Origin: Isochrysis galbana
Lineage: Eukaryota; Haptophyta; Isochrysidales; Isochrysidaceae
DNA length: 64,000 bases
Assembly: GCA_018136815.1 (NCBI GenBank)
Contig: CM030933.1
Location: forward strand, 6,574,676-6,638,675
Reading direction: 5' to 3'
Shown: positions 50,934 to 63,599 of the stretch, piece by piece
Layout: the number at the start of each line of letters is the position of its first letter
Numbering within the stretch: position 1 is the first letter of the stretch
Translations under genes and position numbers: made by a program
Notes under the pieces: generated by a model
What the model saw: only the letters and a program-made list of their open reading frames with translations
Told to the model about the DNA's origin: nothing
Database searches by the model: none

Positions 50934-52960
50934 GGGCGGTCAAACACGCCTTTTAACTTCTAAGGGTGAAAATTCACCAAGTCAAGATTGAGGTTTTATC
51001 ACGCGATTTTTGGGGAATTACCCTGGAAATGGGTATATTAGGCAGAATCTCATAAGAAATATGCACATTTTCGACGCCATCCAACACACAGACCCAAAAA
51101 CGTTGTCGCGCTCGTGCGAAATTGACGTCGACCACAAAAGTGCACCACAGGTCGCGCTGTGCGACGCGCGCCTGCGTTCCCCGGGCACGGTTACCCCCGG
51201 ACAGGCAGTACAGAGCCCTGCGCGATCGCACGGCGTCGCCTGCGCCCTCCACCTCGCCCCTGCTGGCATCTGCTGCCAGCCTCTCGCGCGCGTACAGTGC
51301 GCGGCTGGCCGCGAGCCGTCAAAATGACGGTGCTGCGCATGATGGGCTGGCCCATCACACGCGGCACCGCCTCAGTATGGTGGGAGGGGGTGCCTGCTGG
51401 CCTCCTGGCCGCGCAGACCCTCGCCAGAGCCGCCACAGGCCGCGTGCGAGGCCACTGGCGAGGCCAGCGACCATCGCTGCGGCCGCCATCGCGCGCCGCC
51501 GCAGGAGAAAAAGATCAAATTGATTATAGTTTTGCCGAATTATAACTGTAGTAACCCAGTCCAACACACATATGAGCACAATACATGACCATCAGCATGC
51601 CCAAATGACAATGTTTCGGTAGCCAACCAGTCTTACCATATGAGACTGTCGAATCATCGAAAGAAAAGGAGGGGTTGTCTCTCGAAATCGAACGTGAGAC
51701 GCTCGAAGACACGAGGCTGTCCGTCAATTCAGCACGTCAATGCGAAAACAAAACTGCTTTTTGTGCTCCATGTTGGGATGTTGTGCTATAAAAACGGGCA
51801 AACTATTGACTGGCCCGTGCTTGGCGGGCACGACTTGTGTGTCTCCGAACGTGAATGGCCTTGGAGGTCATCCGTGTGTACAAAAAATTCCAAAAGTTGG
51901 CTCAAGATGAGCGCAAAGCAGCCGGTGTCCAATCGTGATTCACGACACGATTGCCCACAGAAATCGATCGCAACCATCACGCCTGAAGCTTTCAGGCCGG
52001 TGCTTGGCTAGATTACATGTTGAATCTACTAGTAGCCAAAAGAACGGGCGGTCTAGAGCTCGAAATTCGCCCTTCTGCCCAATTTTCGAGCCCTCCGTGC
52101 GGAGAAAACTTCTCACTTTAGACGTCAAACAAAAAGCTATCAATTCCACAGTACTGATCGGCCGCGCGCGTCGCGCCGTCGCAGAGCACGCTGCAGGCTA
52201 GCTTTAAATTATATTCTAGATTGCTACCAGCCCTATGATGCACGTGAAAATCCGAGGAGCCGACGAAAACATAGAGAGAACACCTGCCGCCGATGCTCTG
52301 GTTGAGCATTGGCGGCAGGTGTTCTCCCGGCCTCAAAGCGTCGAAAGACGAGTCGGGAACCTGCCGTTTGGGGCGGCAAAGGCATTGTAGGTACGGGCTC
52401 GGTCGACCTGCGCCAGAGCGGGCGCGATCGGCAGCGCACCTGTCCCGCCAGCGGCCAACAAACTTTTGTCGACCAGCGAGCAGCGTCGAGCGCCATGGCG
52501 TCCTGGTGCTCCAGCTCCTCGTCAGTCGCGAGCCAGAGCGAATCCTGCGGGGCGAGGGTCGGGACCGTCAAGGAGCATCCTTTGACGGCCGAATCGCCCG
52601 TGTGCGAGCCGTGAGTGGTGCGCATGTGCATGCGCGGACGTCATCGCTGGGGCACCAGGGTTTGAAATTTGCTTTATAGGCAATATGGGGCGTCGGACCC
52701 CTAATTTAATATATGTCTAGGCACCTTTTAAGTGAAAGAAACACATCTCTCAGTGGGAGCGACATCTAGTTCGGCTCGTGTGAGCCGCCAGAGCGTGTGC
52801 AAGGGGGGGGGTCCGACGGGACTTCGCACCGTCTTTTCGGACGAGGATTCTGAAAAGGCGGGGAGACCCTCCGAGGCGCTTTCGCCGGGGCTTTCCGCTC
52901 ACGGTCAAAAATGTCGACCCCCCCCCCATATTAGTACTTAAAAGCCGTGTTTGACCGCCC
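50934..52960. mobile_element. 2.03-kb TA-flanked inverted-repeat element (copy 1)
   Basis: The terminal repeats GGGCGGTCAAACACGCCTTT (50,934-50,956) and its inverted partner (52,938-52,960) match at 22 of 23 positions. They are flanked by TA on both sides (50,932-50,933; 52,961-52,962), as in Tc1/mariner-like insertions. The same end recurs at 57,907. No transposase is recognised among the frames inside, so it is probably non-autonomous. It lies inside a second repeat whose two halves flank it. A 23-bp hairpin is at 52,276-52,326. Confidence 0.7.
52276..52326. repeat. Near-perfect 23-bp hairpin with 5-nt loop
   Basis: Arm GAGAACACCTGCCGCCGATG... (52,276-52,298) pairs with 52,304-52,326 with one mismatch, across the loop TGGTT. 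It lies inside the 2.03-kb TA-flanked element. The short loop and long GC-rich stem would extrude readily or fold in RNA. Confidence 0.85.
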
Positions 52961-52962
52961 TA

Positions 52963-53006
52963 ATGGGAGGTGGGAAATGGTGGTTAAAATGAGTGAGTGA
53001 CCGGGC
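52963..53006 (-). mobile_element. Terminus of a second inverted-repeat element (copy 1 end)
   Basis: Read on the minus strand from 53,006 this starts GCCCGGTCACTCACTCATTT, continues TTAACCACCATTTCCCACC, and after the 2.03-kb insertion resumes on the left (50,931 downward) with CCCATGGGTGTCCAAGGATT. The same order is uninterrupted at 56,052-56,130. TA follows at 53,007-53,008. The opposite terminus of this copy was not found. Confidence 0.6.
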
Positions 53007-53008
53007 TA

Positions 53009-53464
53009 ATAGTAGGTGTTTAGCCCAGAATCTCCAGTTTTTTTTGCGGTGCTAGCGCCGCTTTGAAAGCCACATTTTGCATTTCTAACCAAAAATATCT
53101 CGAAGTCTCTCTACAGATTGGATGCTGAGATGGTGGCAAAGCCTCCCGTTCCACGGACGTTGCCAAGAGAACAGCTCACCGTGATGCCGTGCATGCAGCG
53201 AACAACATGCTCCAGAGCGTCGGGTACGAAATGGAAGGTCATAAGACGTGGCCGACGACGTGCCACGTCGTTGATGAGAAGAAAATTGATCTAGAAGGAG
53301 TCGACCACGCAGTGAACATGTCTAATGATCGTTGGCCAGGCCAAACAATTGACATTGCAACCCACTCAACGCGGTAGGATCAAAGACGGGTTGTAGGCTA
53401 TGTAGTGGACACCGAGCAGAATGAGTCGAGCGAGGAAAAAAGCCCGTGTCGTCCGACAGATGAC
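53009..53464. other. Spacer with a retroposon 3' terminus
   Basis: The segment 53,009-53,046 carries TAGGTGTTTAGCCCAGAATC followed by T8, the same terminal motif as LINE copy 3 (58,690-58,729). The remainder, to the end of the kinase, has no supportable gene. Confidence 0.4.
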
Positions 53465-54472
53465 TCAAGCGGCGACCGCAGATGCTGCCACGACGCCAAA
53501 TCTCTTCGCAATGGAGCCCAGATTGCTGTCGCCGTCCACCAATCCTGCAGAGTGAAACCAGGCGCGCCCACGCTTCTTGCTACGTTGAGGCTCAAGGAGG
53601 AGTTCGCTCCGTACGCCACCGAGCACCCACTGGTGGAACAAGCACGCAGAGACCGTCAGTCGGCGCAGCGGATTCAGGCACATCATTCCGTCCAGCAAAT
53701 CGATGGCCGCCGCCGAGAGATGGCACTGAAGCTTGTGCAGCGCAAACACAGTGCGTGAGAGCGATTGGCCCTTGCTGAGCACTGCCTCGCAGATGCAGCA
53801 AAACTTCCAATCGCTGCTTTCGGCCGTGTCGATGGGGAAGAAGCCTGTGAGCATGCTGAAGAGGCAGACGCCGATGCTCCACACATCGGCTGCCTCGCCG
53901 TCGTGGCTCTCGATACTGGCGCATCTGGTCTCAGGGGCGATGTACGAGCGGCTACCACAGAGGTTGTCGGAGAGGTAGCTCCGCACCACCTTGCCATTCT
54001 CATCCCGCGGGAAGACGAACGACAGCCCAAAGTCGCTTATCTTGCAGGTGCCGTTGTGATCCACGAGGATGTTTTCGAGCTTGATGTCGCGGTGCACAAC
54101 GCCCATGGCATGCAAGTGTTCGACACCAGAGAGGATCTCACGCATGTGCTTCCTTGCCGTGACTTCCTCCAGCCTGCCAGCGCTGCTGACGAGCTCATAC
54201 AAGTCGCCAGCGCTCGCGAGCTCGAGGAAGAGGATACAGATATTGCCAACGCCCTGATGGCCGAGCAGGGAGATGACGTTCTCGTGCCTCAGTCTGCTCA
54301 TCACCACGATTTCGTTGGCGACGCGCGCGGGGTGCATCTTTCTCATGTCGATGACCTTTGCAGCGACGACCTCGCCCGACTTGGAGTGAATGGCAGTCAC
54401 GACCTTGCCAAAGCTTCCCGAGCCGAGCACGACGTCGCGGAAGAGGACGTAGCCGTCGCGCTGCGTGCCCAT
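53465..54472 (-). CDS. Serine/threonine protein kinase, CAMK-like
   Basis: This is 335 residues from the ATG at 54,472. All kinase subdomains are present: the glycine loop LGSGSFGKV, VVAAKVIDM with the ATP-site Lys, the conserved Glu in ANEIVVMSRLRHEN, the catalytic loop VVHRDIKLENIL, KISDFGLSF, YIAPE and DVWSIGVCLFSMLTG. The activation loop has an insert (PRDENGKVVRSYLSDNLCGS). The hinge region and HRDIKLENIL resemble the CAMKL/SNF1/Chk1 group. There is no regulatory domain beyond a 50-residue basic tail. It is probably active. Substrate unknown. Confidence 0.9.
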   Translation of the reverse strand: MGTQRDGYVLFRDVVLGSGSFGKVVTAIHSKSGEVVAAKVIDMRKMHPARVANEIVVMSRLRHENVISLLGHQGVGNICILFLELASAGDLYELVSSAGRLEEVTARKHMREILSGVEHLHAMGVVHRDIKLENILVDHNGTCKISDFGLSFVFPRDENGKVVRSYLSDNLCGSRSYIAPETRCASIESHDGEAADVWSIGVCLFSMLTGFFPIDTAESSDWKFCCICEAVLSKGQSLSRTVFALHKLQCHLSAAAIDLLDGMMCLNPLRRLTVSACLFHQWVLGGVRSELLLEPQRSKKRGRAWFHSAGLVDGDSNLGSIAKRFGVVAASAVAA

Positions 54473-54565
54473 CGGAGCGGCGGTGGGAGCGGTCGGTGGA
54501 GGGTGAGTCGGGAGCGCCGGGGAGGGGCAGGCTGAGCGAGGGAGGAGAGAGGAGGAGAGGTTTAG

Positions 54566-54620
<55 letters not shown>

Positions 54621-56050
54621 CCAAAGTCTCTCCGCCGGCGGTCGCAGCCGCCCTCCTTCCCCCCCCTCCGCGCGAGAGAAGGGGCGGGGGCTGTTTTTTC
54701 ACGAGGAAGGCGCGCGCGTCCCGAGAGAAAGACGGAAGGGGGGGGGGAAGGGGAAGGGGGGCTCTCTCTCTCTCTCCGCTCTCCACAGTCTCCGTTGGGT
54801 GGGACAGCCTTCTCCCCCCCCCGCTCTCTCTCTCTCCCTCTCTCCTCTCTGCCTCTCTCGCGGGGTGGGTGGGTCCCCCCCCCTTCGGAGGTCGCCCTCT
54901 CTCTCTTCTCTCTCTCACCGTCTTTCGACGGAGTGGGGGAGGGCCACTTTGCCCGTCCACGAGCCGCCGAAGGGGCAAGCTCTCTCTCTCTCTCCCATGG
55001 GAAGAAGCTCCATCAAGCTTCCCGAGCGGCGGCCTCGTCCCCCGATGGTCGAAGTGGGGCAGCCGTTCCCGCCGGGGAGTGGCCTCTCCCCCCCCGCGCG
55101 CGGGGGGGGGCGCCACAACGCCCGCAGAGTGGGCTCTCCTCGTCTCTCTCTCTCTCTCTCTCTCACAACGCGCGCACCCTCGAAGATTCGCGAGCCCCTC
55201 TCCTCCCCTCACCTTGACGGATCTCCACCGAGGGGAGCTCCGCAGTCGAGAGGGGATCTCCGTCCTTCTCCTGAGAGGAGGAAGAAAGGGGGGGGGGGGG
55301 CTCCGGGCCCATTCTCCTGCGCGCGCCGGATCACGATCTGAGCGCGATCTCCTCGTGTGACACGCTGGATTCGGCGGCCCCTTTACGGCCGCGCGGACGG
55401 AACGGAGAGGGGGCGGGAGGCGCCGCCCAGACCGAGCGAGAGAGCCCCCCCTCCCATCATCTCCCGCTGCAACGGAGACGCCGAGGCTCACAATCACAGC
55501 GCTGTGACCCTCTCTCGCTCCGACCCTCATCATCCTCTCTCTCTCCTCCCACCAAGGAATCCACAGGCAGCGGCGGGCGACGCCGTCGGCGCGCCGACTG
55601 AGACCTCGGCCGCCAATCTCGCCCCCCCCCCCTCCCCCTTTTGGGGGGCGGGGGGGCAACCTTGGACCCCTCGCAGATCATGATGGATGGTGTGGGGGCA
55701 TCGGGTCGCCGCGACCACTACGAAAAGATCGATCAAAGTGGCGCGCTCAGCAGGACGCGCGCCGCTCCCTCGGGTTGAAAGGGGGGGGGGAGGGGGAGTC
55801 GCCGGGGAAGGGGTGGCGCGGCGCGCGGGAGGCAGGCGGCGGGTGGGCGGGCGGGCGGGCCCCGGGGCCGCGAGGCGATCGACGCACACTGTGCGCTGTG
55901 TGCGCAAGATGTGAGAGACCCTCACCGAGAGCGAGAGCGATGTGCCCCGCCACGAGGAGGATATTCGACACGCGGGCGCCTCACGGCGGACAAAACATCG
56001 TACCTCCGACCTCCGACCTCCGCTCCCATACTAATACTAATATCAATATT
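54473..56050. other. GC-rich, microsatellite-laden region upstream of the kinase
   Basis: It contains (AG)n at about 54,568-54,618, several (CT)n and C/G homopolymers, and long frames open on both strands that reflect composition. No protein motif is seen. It may hold the kinase promoter and 5' UTR. Confidence 0.4.
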
Positions 56051-56220
56051 AGGCCGGTCACTCACGCTCTCTAACCACTATTTTCCACCCCTCCTGGGTG
56101 CCCAAGGATTCCCCAGGCCCCCCCTTACTAGGGGTAGGCAGGAATATCAACATATCGTAACAGTAAAACACGCGAAATAAATATGAAATATGTCGACATA
56201 TTTACTACATATATGATATA

Positions 56221-57766
<1,546 letters not shown>

Positions 57767-57906
57767 TATACATATTTGGGTGGGCGGGCGGCGGGTGGCT
57801 CCTACATATTTGGTATTTGGGCGGGGCGGGGCGGGGGCGGGGAGGCGCGAGCGAGCAGGGGGGGGGGGGGATGGGACAACAGGTACATGGTCGCAATAGG
57901 TTTCTA

Positions 57907-58800
57907 GGGCGGTCAAACACTATTTTAACTTCTAAGGAAAATACTGGAGACGCTCGACAAGCTCGCGCGATTTGTACCCAGGAACGATAGAAGCAGAGAG
58001 GAGGTCATCATCGATAACCTTTTCATGCACCCCAGGGGCGAATCACCAAGATCACTTACTATACTATACACTCTAGCATGGAGATACATCATAACAGACT
58101 TCTACAGAATACACTACGATGGTATCGAATTCTCGGAAGAATCGGTGCTAATAAGAACATTGGACAGATACACAACACTAAGTAAGGCTCTACTCTATGC
58201 GAACACAACGGACTCGGCTAGAACCGCCCAAGCGGGCATGGGCAGACAGCCGAAAAAAAGGATCGACACGAAAGATATACACCCGATTTTCACATTAGGA
58301 ACAAAAGGCAACCTAGAACCTAGTCTGGAGATCCAAGCACTAGCCAACTCATTGGGAGTGGCTTACATAATAGCCGGGGGGCCCGAGACGGAACACCTTT
58401 AGGACGAACCCCACCGGAGCTAGGCGAACACGCACCGTACACGGGAACGCACCGACGATGGTCCCGTGAGGGAAGGACGCAACAGCTCGGACTCCACCGG
58501 CTAACGGACCACGAAAACACAAACAACAGGCCTGCCCGGAACCCACATTCTGAACCAGGCCCAAGGTAGTGCACCTGGGCCGAACCCCGGAAACCGACGA
58601 CAAAGGAAAGACGGGGGGAAGGGGAGGGAGTGGAGGAAAGGGAAGAGAAGGGCGATGTCCAAAGTGACAGGAGAATGTCCTAGTTCAGTAGGTGTGTAGC
58701 CCAGAATCTTCAGATGTTTTTTTTTATTTTATTTTAACTTCTAAGGGCTAAGGGTGTAAAAATGAAAAAGTCAGGATTGAGGTATCGCCCTCGCACCATC
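57907..58800 (+). mobile_element. TA-flanked inverted-repeat element, copy 2 (left part), split by a LINE
   Basis: After TA (57,905-57,906) it begins GGGCGGTCAAACAC and continues TTTTAACTTCTAAGG. After LINE copy 3 it resumes at 58,747 with sequence ending AAGTCAGGATTGAGG, as at 50,957-50,995 of copy 1 (AAGTCAAGATTGAGG). Its right terminus was not identified. Confidence 0.6.
57938..58729 (+). mobile_element. 5'-truncated LINE (copy 3) with 17-bp target duplication
   Basis: The target duplication TATTTTAACTTCTAAGG lies at 57,921-57,937 and 58,730-58,746. The frame encodes the ORF2 C-terminus (ILYTLAWRYIITDFYRIHYD is homologous to copy 1 near its end), with a stop at 58,402. The 3' UTR differs from copies 1 and 4 and ends TAGCCCAGAATCTTCAGATG followed by T9ATTT, again a T-rich sense tail. 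It defines a second LINE subfamily. Confidence 0.85.
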
Positions 58801-59036
58801 ATGGTGACCAGGGCGGCCGAGAGGAGAGAGAGCGACCCCATCGCTCGCGCTCTCTCCAGACTAGATCCGGATAAAAGTCCTCTTACAATTCTCTCACACC
58901 ACTATCAAACGCACATTCACGGTTCACGGTAACGGGCGTTGTGGTCCTCAGAGGTGTCAGCCTTTGTCTCGAGCTCACCTTCACCTTCATTCTCCTGCTT
59001 GTCCTCGTTCTTGTCCGCCCCTAGTTGCACGAATGC

Positions 59037-59510
59037 CCACCCACCCTCCTCCCCCCTGCGTTGTTTTTACCCGAAAGGGGTTTTCCCCCAGCGTCCTAGC
59101 GTGGACTCCAGCAGAGGACGCGCAGGGGGACGCAGGGGCGGTACTTGCACTGGAGGGGGGACAAATATCGAAGGAAGGGGGCATTGCGCATTGCCCCCTC
59201 CCCCCGGCATCACTCGCGGACACCTGGCTTGTCAGGCATGGCGGGATTCCCGGACTGAAACGTTGTGTACAAGTTGTGTCCAATTAGCTAGTTAGCTAGT
59301 TAGTGTTAGTGGGGTTGGCTAGGATATACCCTTAATTTGCCCCCTCCCCCCGGCATCACTCGCGGACACCTGGCTTGTCAGGCATGGCGGGATTCCCGGA
59401 CTGAAACGTTGTGTACAAGTTGTGTCCAATTAGCTAGTTAGCTAGTTAGTGTTAGTGGGGTTGGCTAGGATATACCCTTAATTATTTTATTTTATTTATT
59501 TTTTGATCGA
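59037..59510 (+). mobile_element. B-type retroposon end with perfect 146-bp tandem duplication
   Basis: It is homologous to 13,255-13,490. The last 146 bp (59,191-59,336: ACCTGGCTTGTCAGGCATGG to the TATACCCTTAATT end) are repeated immediately at 59,337-59,482 with no difference I can see. The tail is TTAATTATTTTATTTTATTT-like. The 5' end is truncated. Confidence 0.8.
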
Positions 59511-60073
59511 GGTGAGGTTGAGGCGGGCAGGAGGGAGCGGCGAGGCGGGCGGAAGAGACGGAGTGTACTTGGGGGGGGGGGGGGGGGGGGGGAGTAGAGA
59601 GTAGAGAGTAGAGAGTAGGTAGCCGCGCAGGCAAGGAGAAGGAGATGGAGCAGCACGCAGCACGCAGCACGCAGCACGCAACACGCAACACGCAACACGA
59701 CAGGCGGCAGGTGTGCGAGTGTGGCCGGCAGGTGTGGCGCGGCAGGTGTACGCGCGGCTCTCACTCAAGTGTCAAGTGTGAAGCTTCCCCCCCCCGCTCC
59801 TCCTCCCCTCTCCTGGTTACTTTTTAAAAGTGGTGCGGTCCGGAGCGGAAGAGGGGGAGTCCGGAGTACTCCTAGCAGAGTGATCCATAAAAAACCCTGA
59901 ACTAGTCTAAAATAGTGCGGCGCTGTGAAGCGTTGGAGCTGGGAAGCCGACAGCGAGAGCGCGCCGCTCGACGCGCAGAGAGCGAGAGAGAGGACCCCCA
60001 CCCCATCCCGCACGTGTGGAGCCATCTGCTCGAGCCCGAGGGAGGACATCCCCCTTTGTTGATCATCGCGTGC
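59511..60073. other. Spacer with microsatellites upstream of an uncharacterised gene
   Basis: A G homopolymer lies at about 59,571-59,592, (GTAGAGA)n at about 59,594-59,617, and (GCAGCAC)/(GCAACAC) tandem repeats at about 59,650-59,700. The reading frame of the next gene is open back to 59,915 without an ATG, so a 5' exon or longer N-terminus could lie here. Confidence 0.4.
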
Positions 60074-63070
60074 ATGCCTGCACGCACGCACGCGCGAGCC
60101 GCGCCCGAGCAGCCCGCCGCCCACACTGCCTTGAGCCGCTCGACGGCAGTGCCACCGCTGCTCCACCCACAGCAGTCCAATCATGCGGCCGGCTGCGCAG
60201 CCGAAGAGGCGCGCGCCTTGCAGCCAGCATGTGCAGGAGGCTCAGGCCGTAACGACCCACACCCTCAAGCCGAGCGAGACGGGCGCCAGTCGCCGGGCAT
60301 GGGCAGGCCACCACATTCGCAGTACTCCGCCTCAGGCCAGCCCAGGTTGGCGGGGTGGGCGCGGCAGACACTGCCGGAGATCGACGACGACGATGCTTGG
60401 CAGGGGTTGCTCGCGCAGCGACCGTTGCCAGAAAAAAGCCAGCGCTTCTCCAGCATCCTCGCGCTCGCTGCAGAGAGTACTTCTCAGTTGGCCCGCCGCC
60501 CTATAAATGATGGCAACGCACATGTCGAGCTTGTCGAGGCCACCGCACAGCTAATGGACCTGATAGGGAAGAAGAAGGCTGGGGCAGGAGGGGAAACGTG
60601 GCCACCGTCGTTTAAGGAGACGCTACTCCATTCTCCTCGCAGCAAGCGTCGTCACCACACGCACACCACGATCGGGGCATTGCATGCTGCGTCCTCTCCT
60701 TCTAAGTTCTCTACAGCTCTCTCAGATCTTGAGGTAGCACTGCAGCAAACACACAGCAAGCGCCCAGACAACTCTGACACGCCCAGCTTCAGGCCGGTGA
60801 CCACCGCCGCGTCGACTCGCAGCCTTAGGTGTGCCCAAAAAGAGGTCGACAGAGGCGTATCGCCACCTCGACCTGCGACAGCTAGGGCAGGTGACGGGCA
60901 TGGATATCAGGCTTGGCGCAATTTGGTCCCATCTAAAGTCGAGGACGAGACGGACCGTCTCTTTCGCACAATATCTTCTGGTGTCGTGTTTACGCCTGGA
61001 GCAGACACCGAACGGGTGTGTCTAGAGGCACTGGCCCGACGAGAGCAAGAGGCGATAGAGAAGCGAAAGGTCATACACAACGTGCATGAGCAGGTGGCGC
61101 GATGATCCCCAGGCCATCTGAATCCAATAGCAAGGCACGAAGACATGCTTGCATTTGTGTGTGTTTGTGACGGCGGTGCTGCGGATTCGACATGCGACGT
61201 CACCTCCGAGCTTCACTCTTATTGCATGTCGTCTCAGGTAAAGGCCCATGTTCGAGCTCAGATTGACAGAAAGGAAGCGGAGCGCGTAGAACGCATGAAG
61301 GAGAGTGCTCGACTCGATTTGGAGGCTCTAGAGCTGAGCAAAGCGGCAATCAGGCGCGAGATTGAGAACAGTCACGGCCCTTCTTCAATGGATGCGCACC
61401 CAGCTCGAATTGAACTCATCGCATTCCCTAAACTCTCACGCATTCCCTCTGAGGCCTTGGAGCTTGAGCTCGTCCCCTCGGCCATGGGGCACTTCAATTC
61501 CAGTGGCATAGCACCTCGATTCCCATGCGTTCCGCTGGTGTCCGAGCAGCCGTTGCTCGCGATTGACCAACTTGTTCTCGAGGCATACGCACAAAATGTC
61601 CTGGATGAAACTCTCCGTCTATGCGCCGCCGCTAGAGTTGGCGCCTTGGCGCTGCCTGCGATAGATGATGCTTTGTTTGATGACCCAACACCATCCGATG
61701 CTCAACACCTGGGCCAAGAGGTTCTCCACATGATTCTTGATGCACCGCATGCGGAACCCGAGGTTTCGAAGGCTGAGCCTAGCCTTGCAACCGGCATAGC
61801 TACTCGTCAAAGCAATGGAGATGCTGCCATCATGGGCCAAGGTGGCGTTGAGGCGGTCGCGGCAGCCGCGTTGGATATGGCGAAGCGCGTTGCTGCGGCC
61901 CGCGGCGTCGCCCTTGACGGGATCATGGCAAATGCCTTGATCGCAAAGCAGCTCAACGACCCATCCTTTGCAGATTTCATTGCGCAAAACTCAGACCGGT
62001 TGGCTCAGCAGCCCAACATCTCGGACATCCTGGCGCTGCACCCCGACTTGTCGGACCTATTGGCGCAGCACTCCAACTTGACTGACTTTGAAATAGCTGC
62101 ATTAGCTGGCACGAGGGATGTCCCACTGGACGGGATCGGCCACCCTGACTTAGCATCGCAAGACGGTACCCACTGGGTCGATTCGGCACATGGCACGGCC
62201 AGAGATGCGAATGGGGCCACGCGGCATGCATTCGGTAGGCCTCCCGACAACCGGACTGGCGCCCCACAACTGCAGTCCTCGCCCGATTCAAGGCCATCGG
62301 CCATCACGGGCTCACCATCGCCGTCAGGGTGGAGGCAACCGTCAGGCCGGAAGAGCATTCCCCTTAACACATTTACTCCTGGACTTAACTCCGAAGACAT
62401 CGAGAAAGCACGAAACAGCCCTGCCCGCATCAGACAGCGGCGCTTGTCGCAGGCTCGCGCTCGGGGCGAGATCCCACCCGGATTGAAGCATCCGCCTTCC
62501 GCCGGTTTTAGCAAATTCCTCATGCCACGTCCCGACTTGGCGCCAATGGACAATTTTTTATCGGGTGCATCGCTTTCCCTGGACCCCAACTCACCGAAGC
62601 CCCCTACAAGCCCAAAACCAATGGTTTACGAGAAGCTGCAACCGCGTCATTTTATACGTACGCCCTCTTCTCCTGTTGAGAATCCCGCGATATCGAATAG
62701 CGCAGACACCGTTCGTCTACGATGGCCAAGACCCCCATCCGGCTTGAAGAACGGTCCATACGAAGGAGATGGACCCAGCCGCGAAGCTCACGACACATCC
62801 ATTGTGCAGGACGATGGCGAGCGTAAAACTGCTTTCCTCTCGGTTGAGCTTCCGGCGACGGCTATTCCGAAGATCGTTGGCGGCATGGACGGCCAGCGGC
62901 GCTCCACCGCCAACTCCTCGGGCAAGCGCCCGAAAAGCAAGGCTAGGGCAACCGACGCGGGCCCAACAACTAGCATTTTCACTGGCATCGAGGATGATGT
63001 GGTCCCGCCAATCGCTCTATCTGACAGCATTGTATGGAAAAGTGACAAGAGCCGTTCAAGTCTATCTTGA
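60074..63070 (+). CDS. Uncharacterised coiled-coil protein (two exons)
   Basis: The proposed CDS is join(60074..61093, 61238..63070); the 144-nt GT-AG intron (CAG|GTGGCG...TCTCAG|GTAAAG) keeps the frame. From the ATG at 60,074 it is about 950 residues; the frame open to 59,915 would give 1,003. N-terminal residues are low complexity. A helical, charged segment spans the splice (LARREQEAIEKRKVIHNVHE then RAQIDRKEAERVERMKESAR), probably a coiled coil. The middle has hydrophobic repeats of ISDILALHPDLSDLLAQHSN type. The C-terminal 250 residues are S/P/R-rich and disordered. I recognise no family. A cytoskeletal or ciliary scaffold is only a guess. Confidence 0.7.
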
Positions 63071-63599
63071 CGAAACGAACATTCCGTGCCGCGGCGGTGA
63101 AGCAACTCTTGGATGGTCTTGGACAAATGTTGCCCTTTCGCCATCACTATGAGGGTAGCTACTGCTATTCGGCTAGTTGATGGAGACTCAGTTCAAGGTT
63201 GCTGCTACGACAATGACAAAATGCACTAGCATCACCTTACATCACCTACGGTAATATCCCCGGGACGAAAAGCTTGACGATTGCAGGCTATCGCCTATTG
63301 CGCTTGGGCGTGGTGCGGCCACTATCGCACAGCTACATGCCATCGCCCTTACATCCCCGGCGCTTCTCTCCCCTCTCCCCTTCACCCCCACTCATTCCGT
63401 TAGCCTCGGTGTCCGGGGTTGAGGCCCATGTGGACTACGACGATGGCCTTGGTTCGCTAGTTCGAACTCAGGACCGGCGCAGACCTGTGGCCAGTGGATG
63501 TGGCTTTCCGCGCGTCTTTGGGGCGAATGTTTGCTGGCTCCGTGACATACTCGAGGGTGATAGGAAGAATAGGCGGGGGGGCCAAGGTCAGAGGCCTAG
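63071..63599. other. Spacer with no confident gene
   Basis: A + strand frame at 63,274-63,699 is open, but the better coding signal switches frame at 63,600. It may include introns or a 5' UTR of the gene that follows. Confidence 0.35.

Noticed and set aside
54358..55659. 327- and 365-codon frames upstream of the kinase
   Set aside because: Both strands are open over the same GC/AG-rich DNA; no motif.
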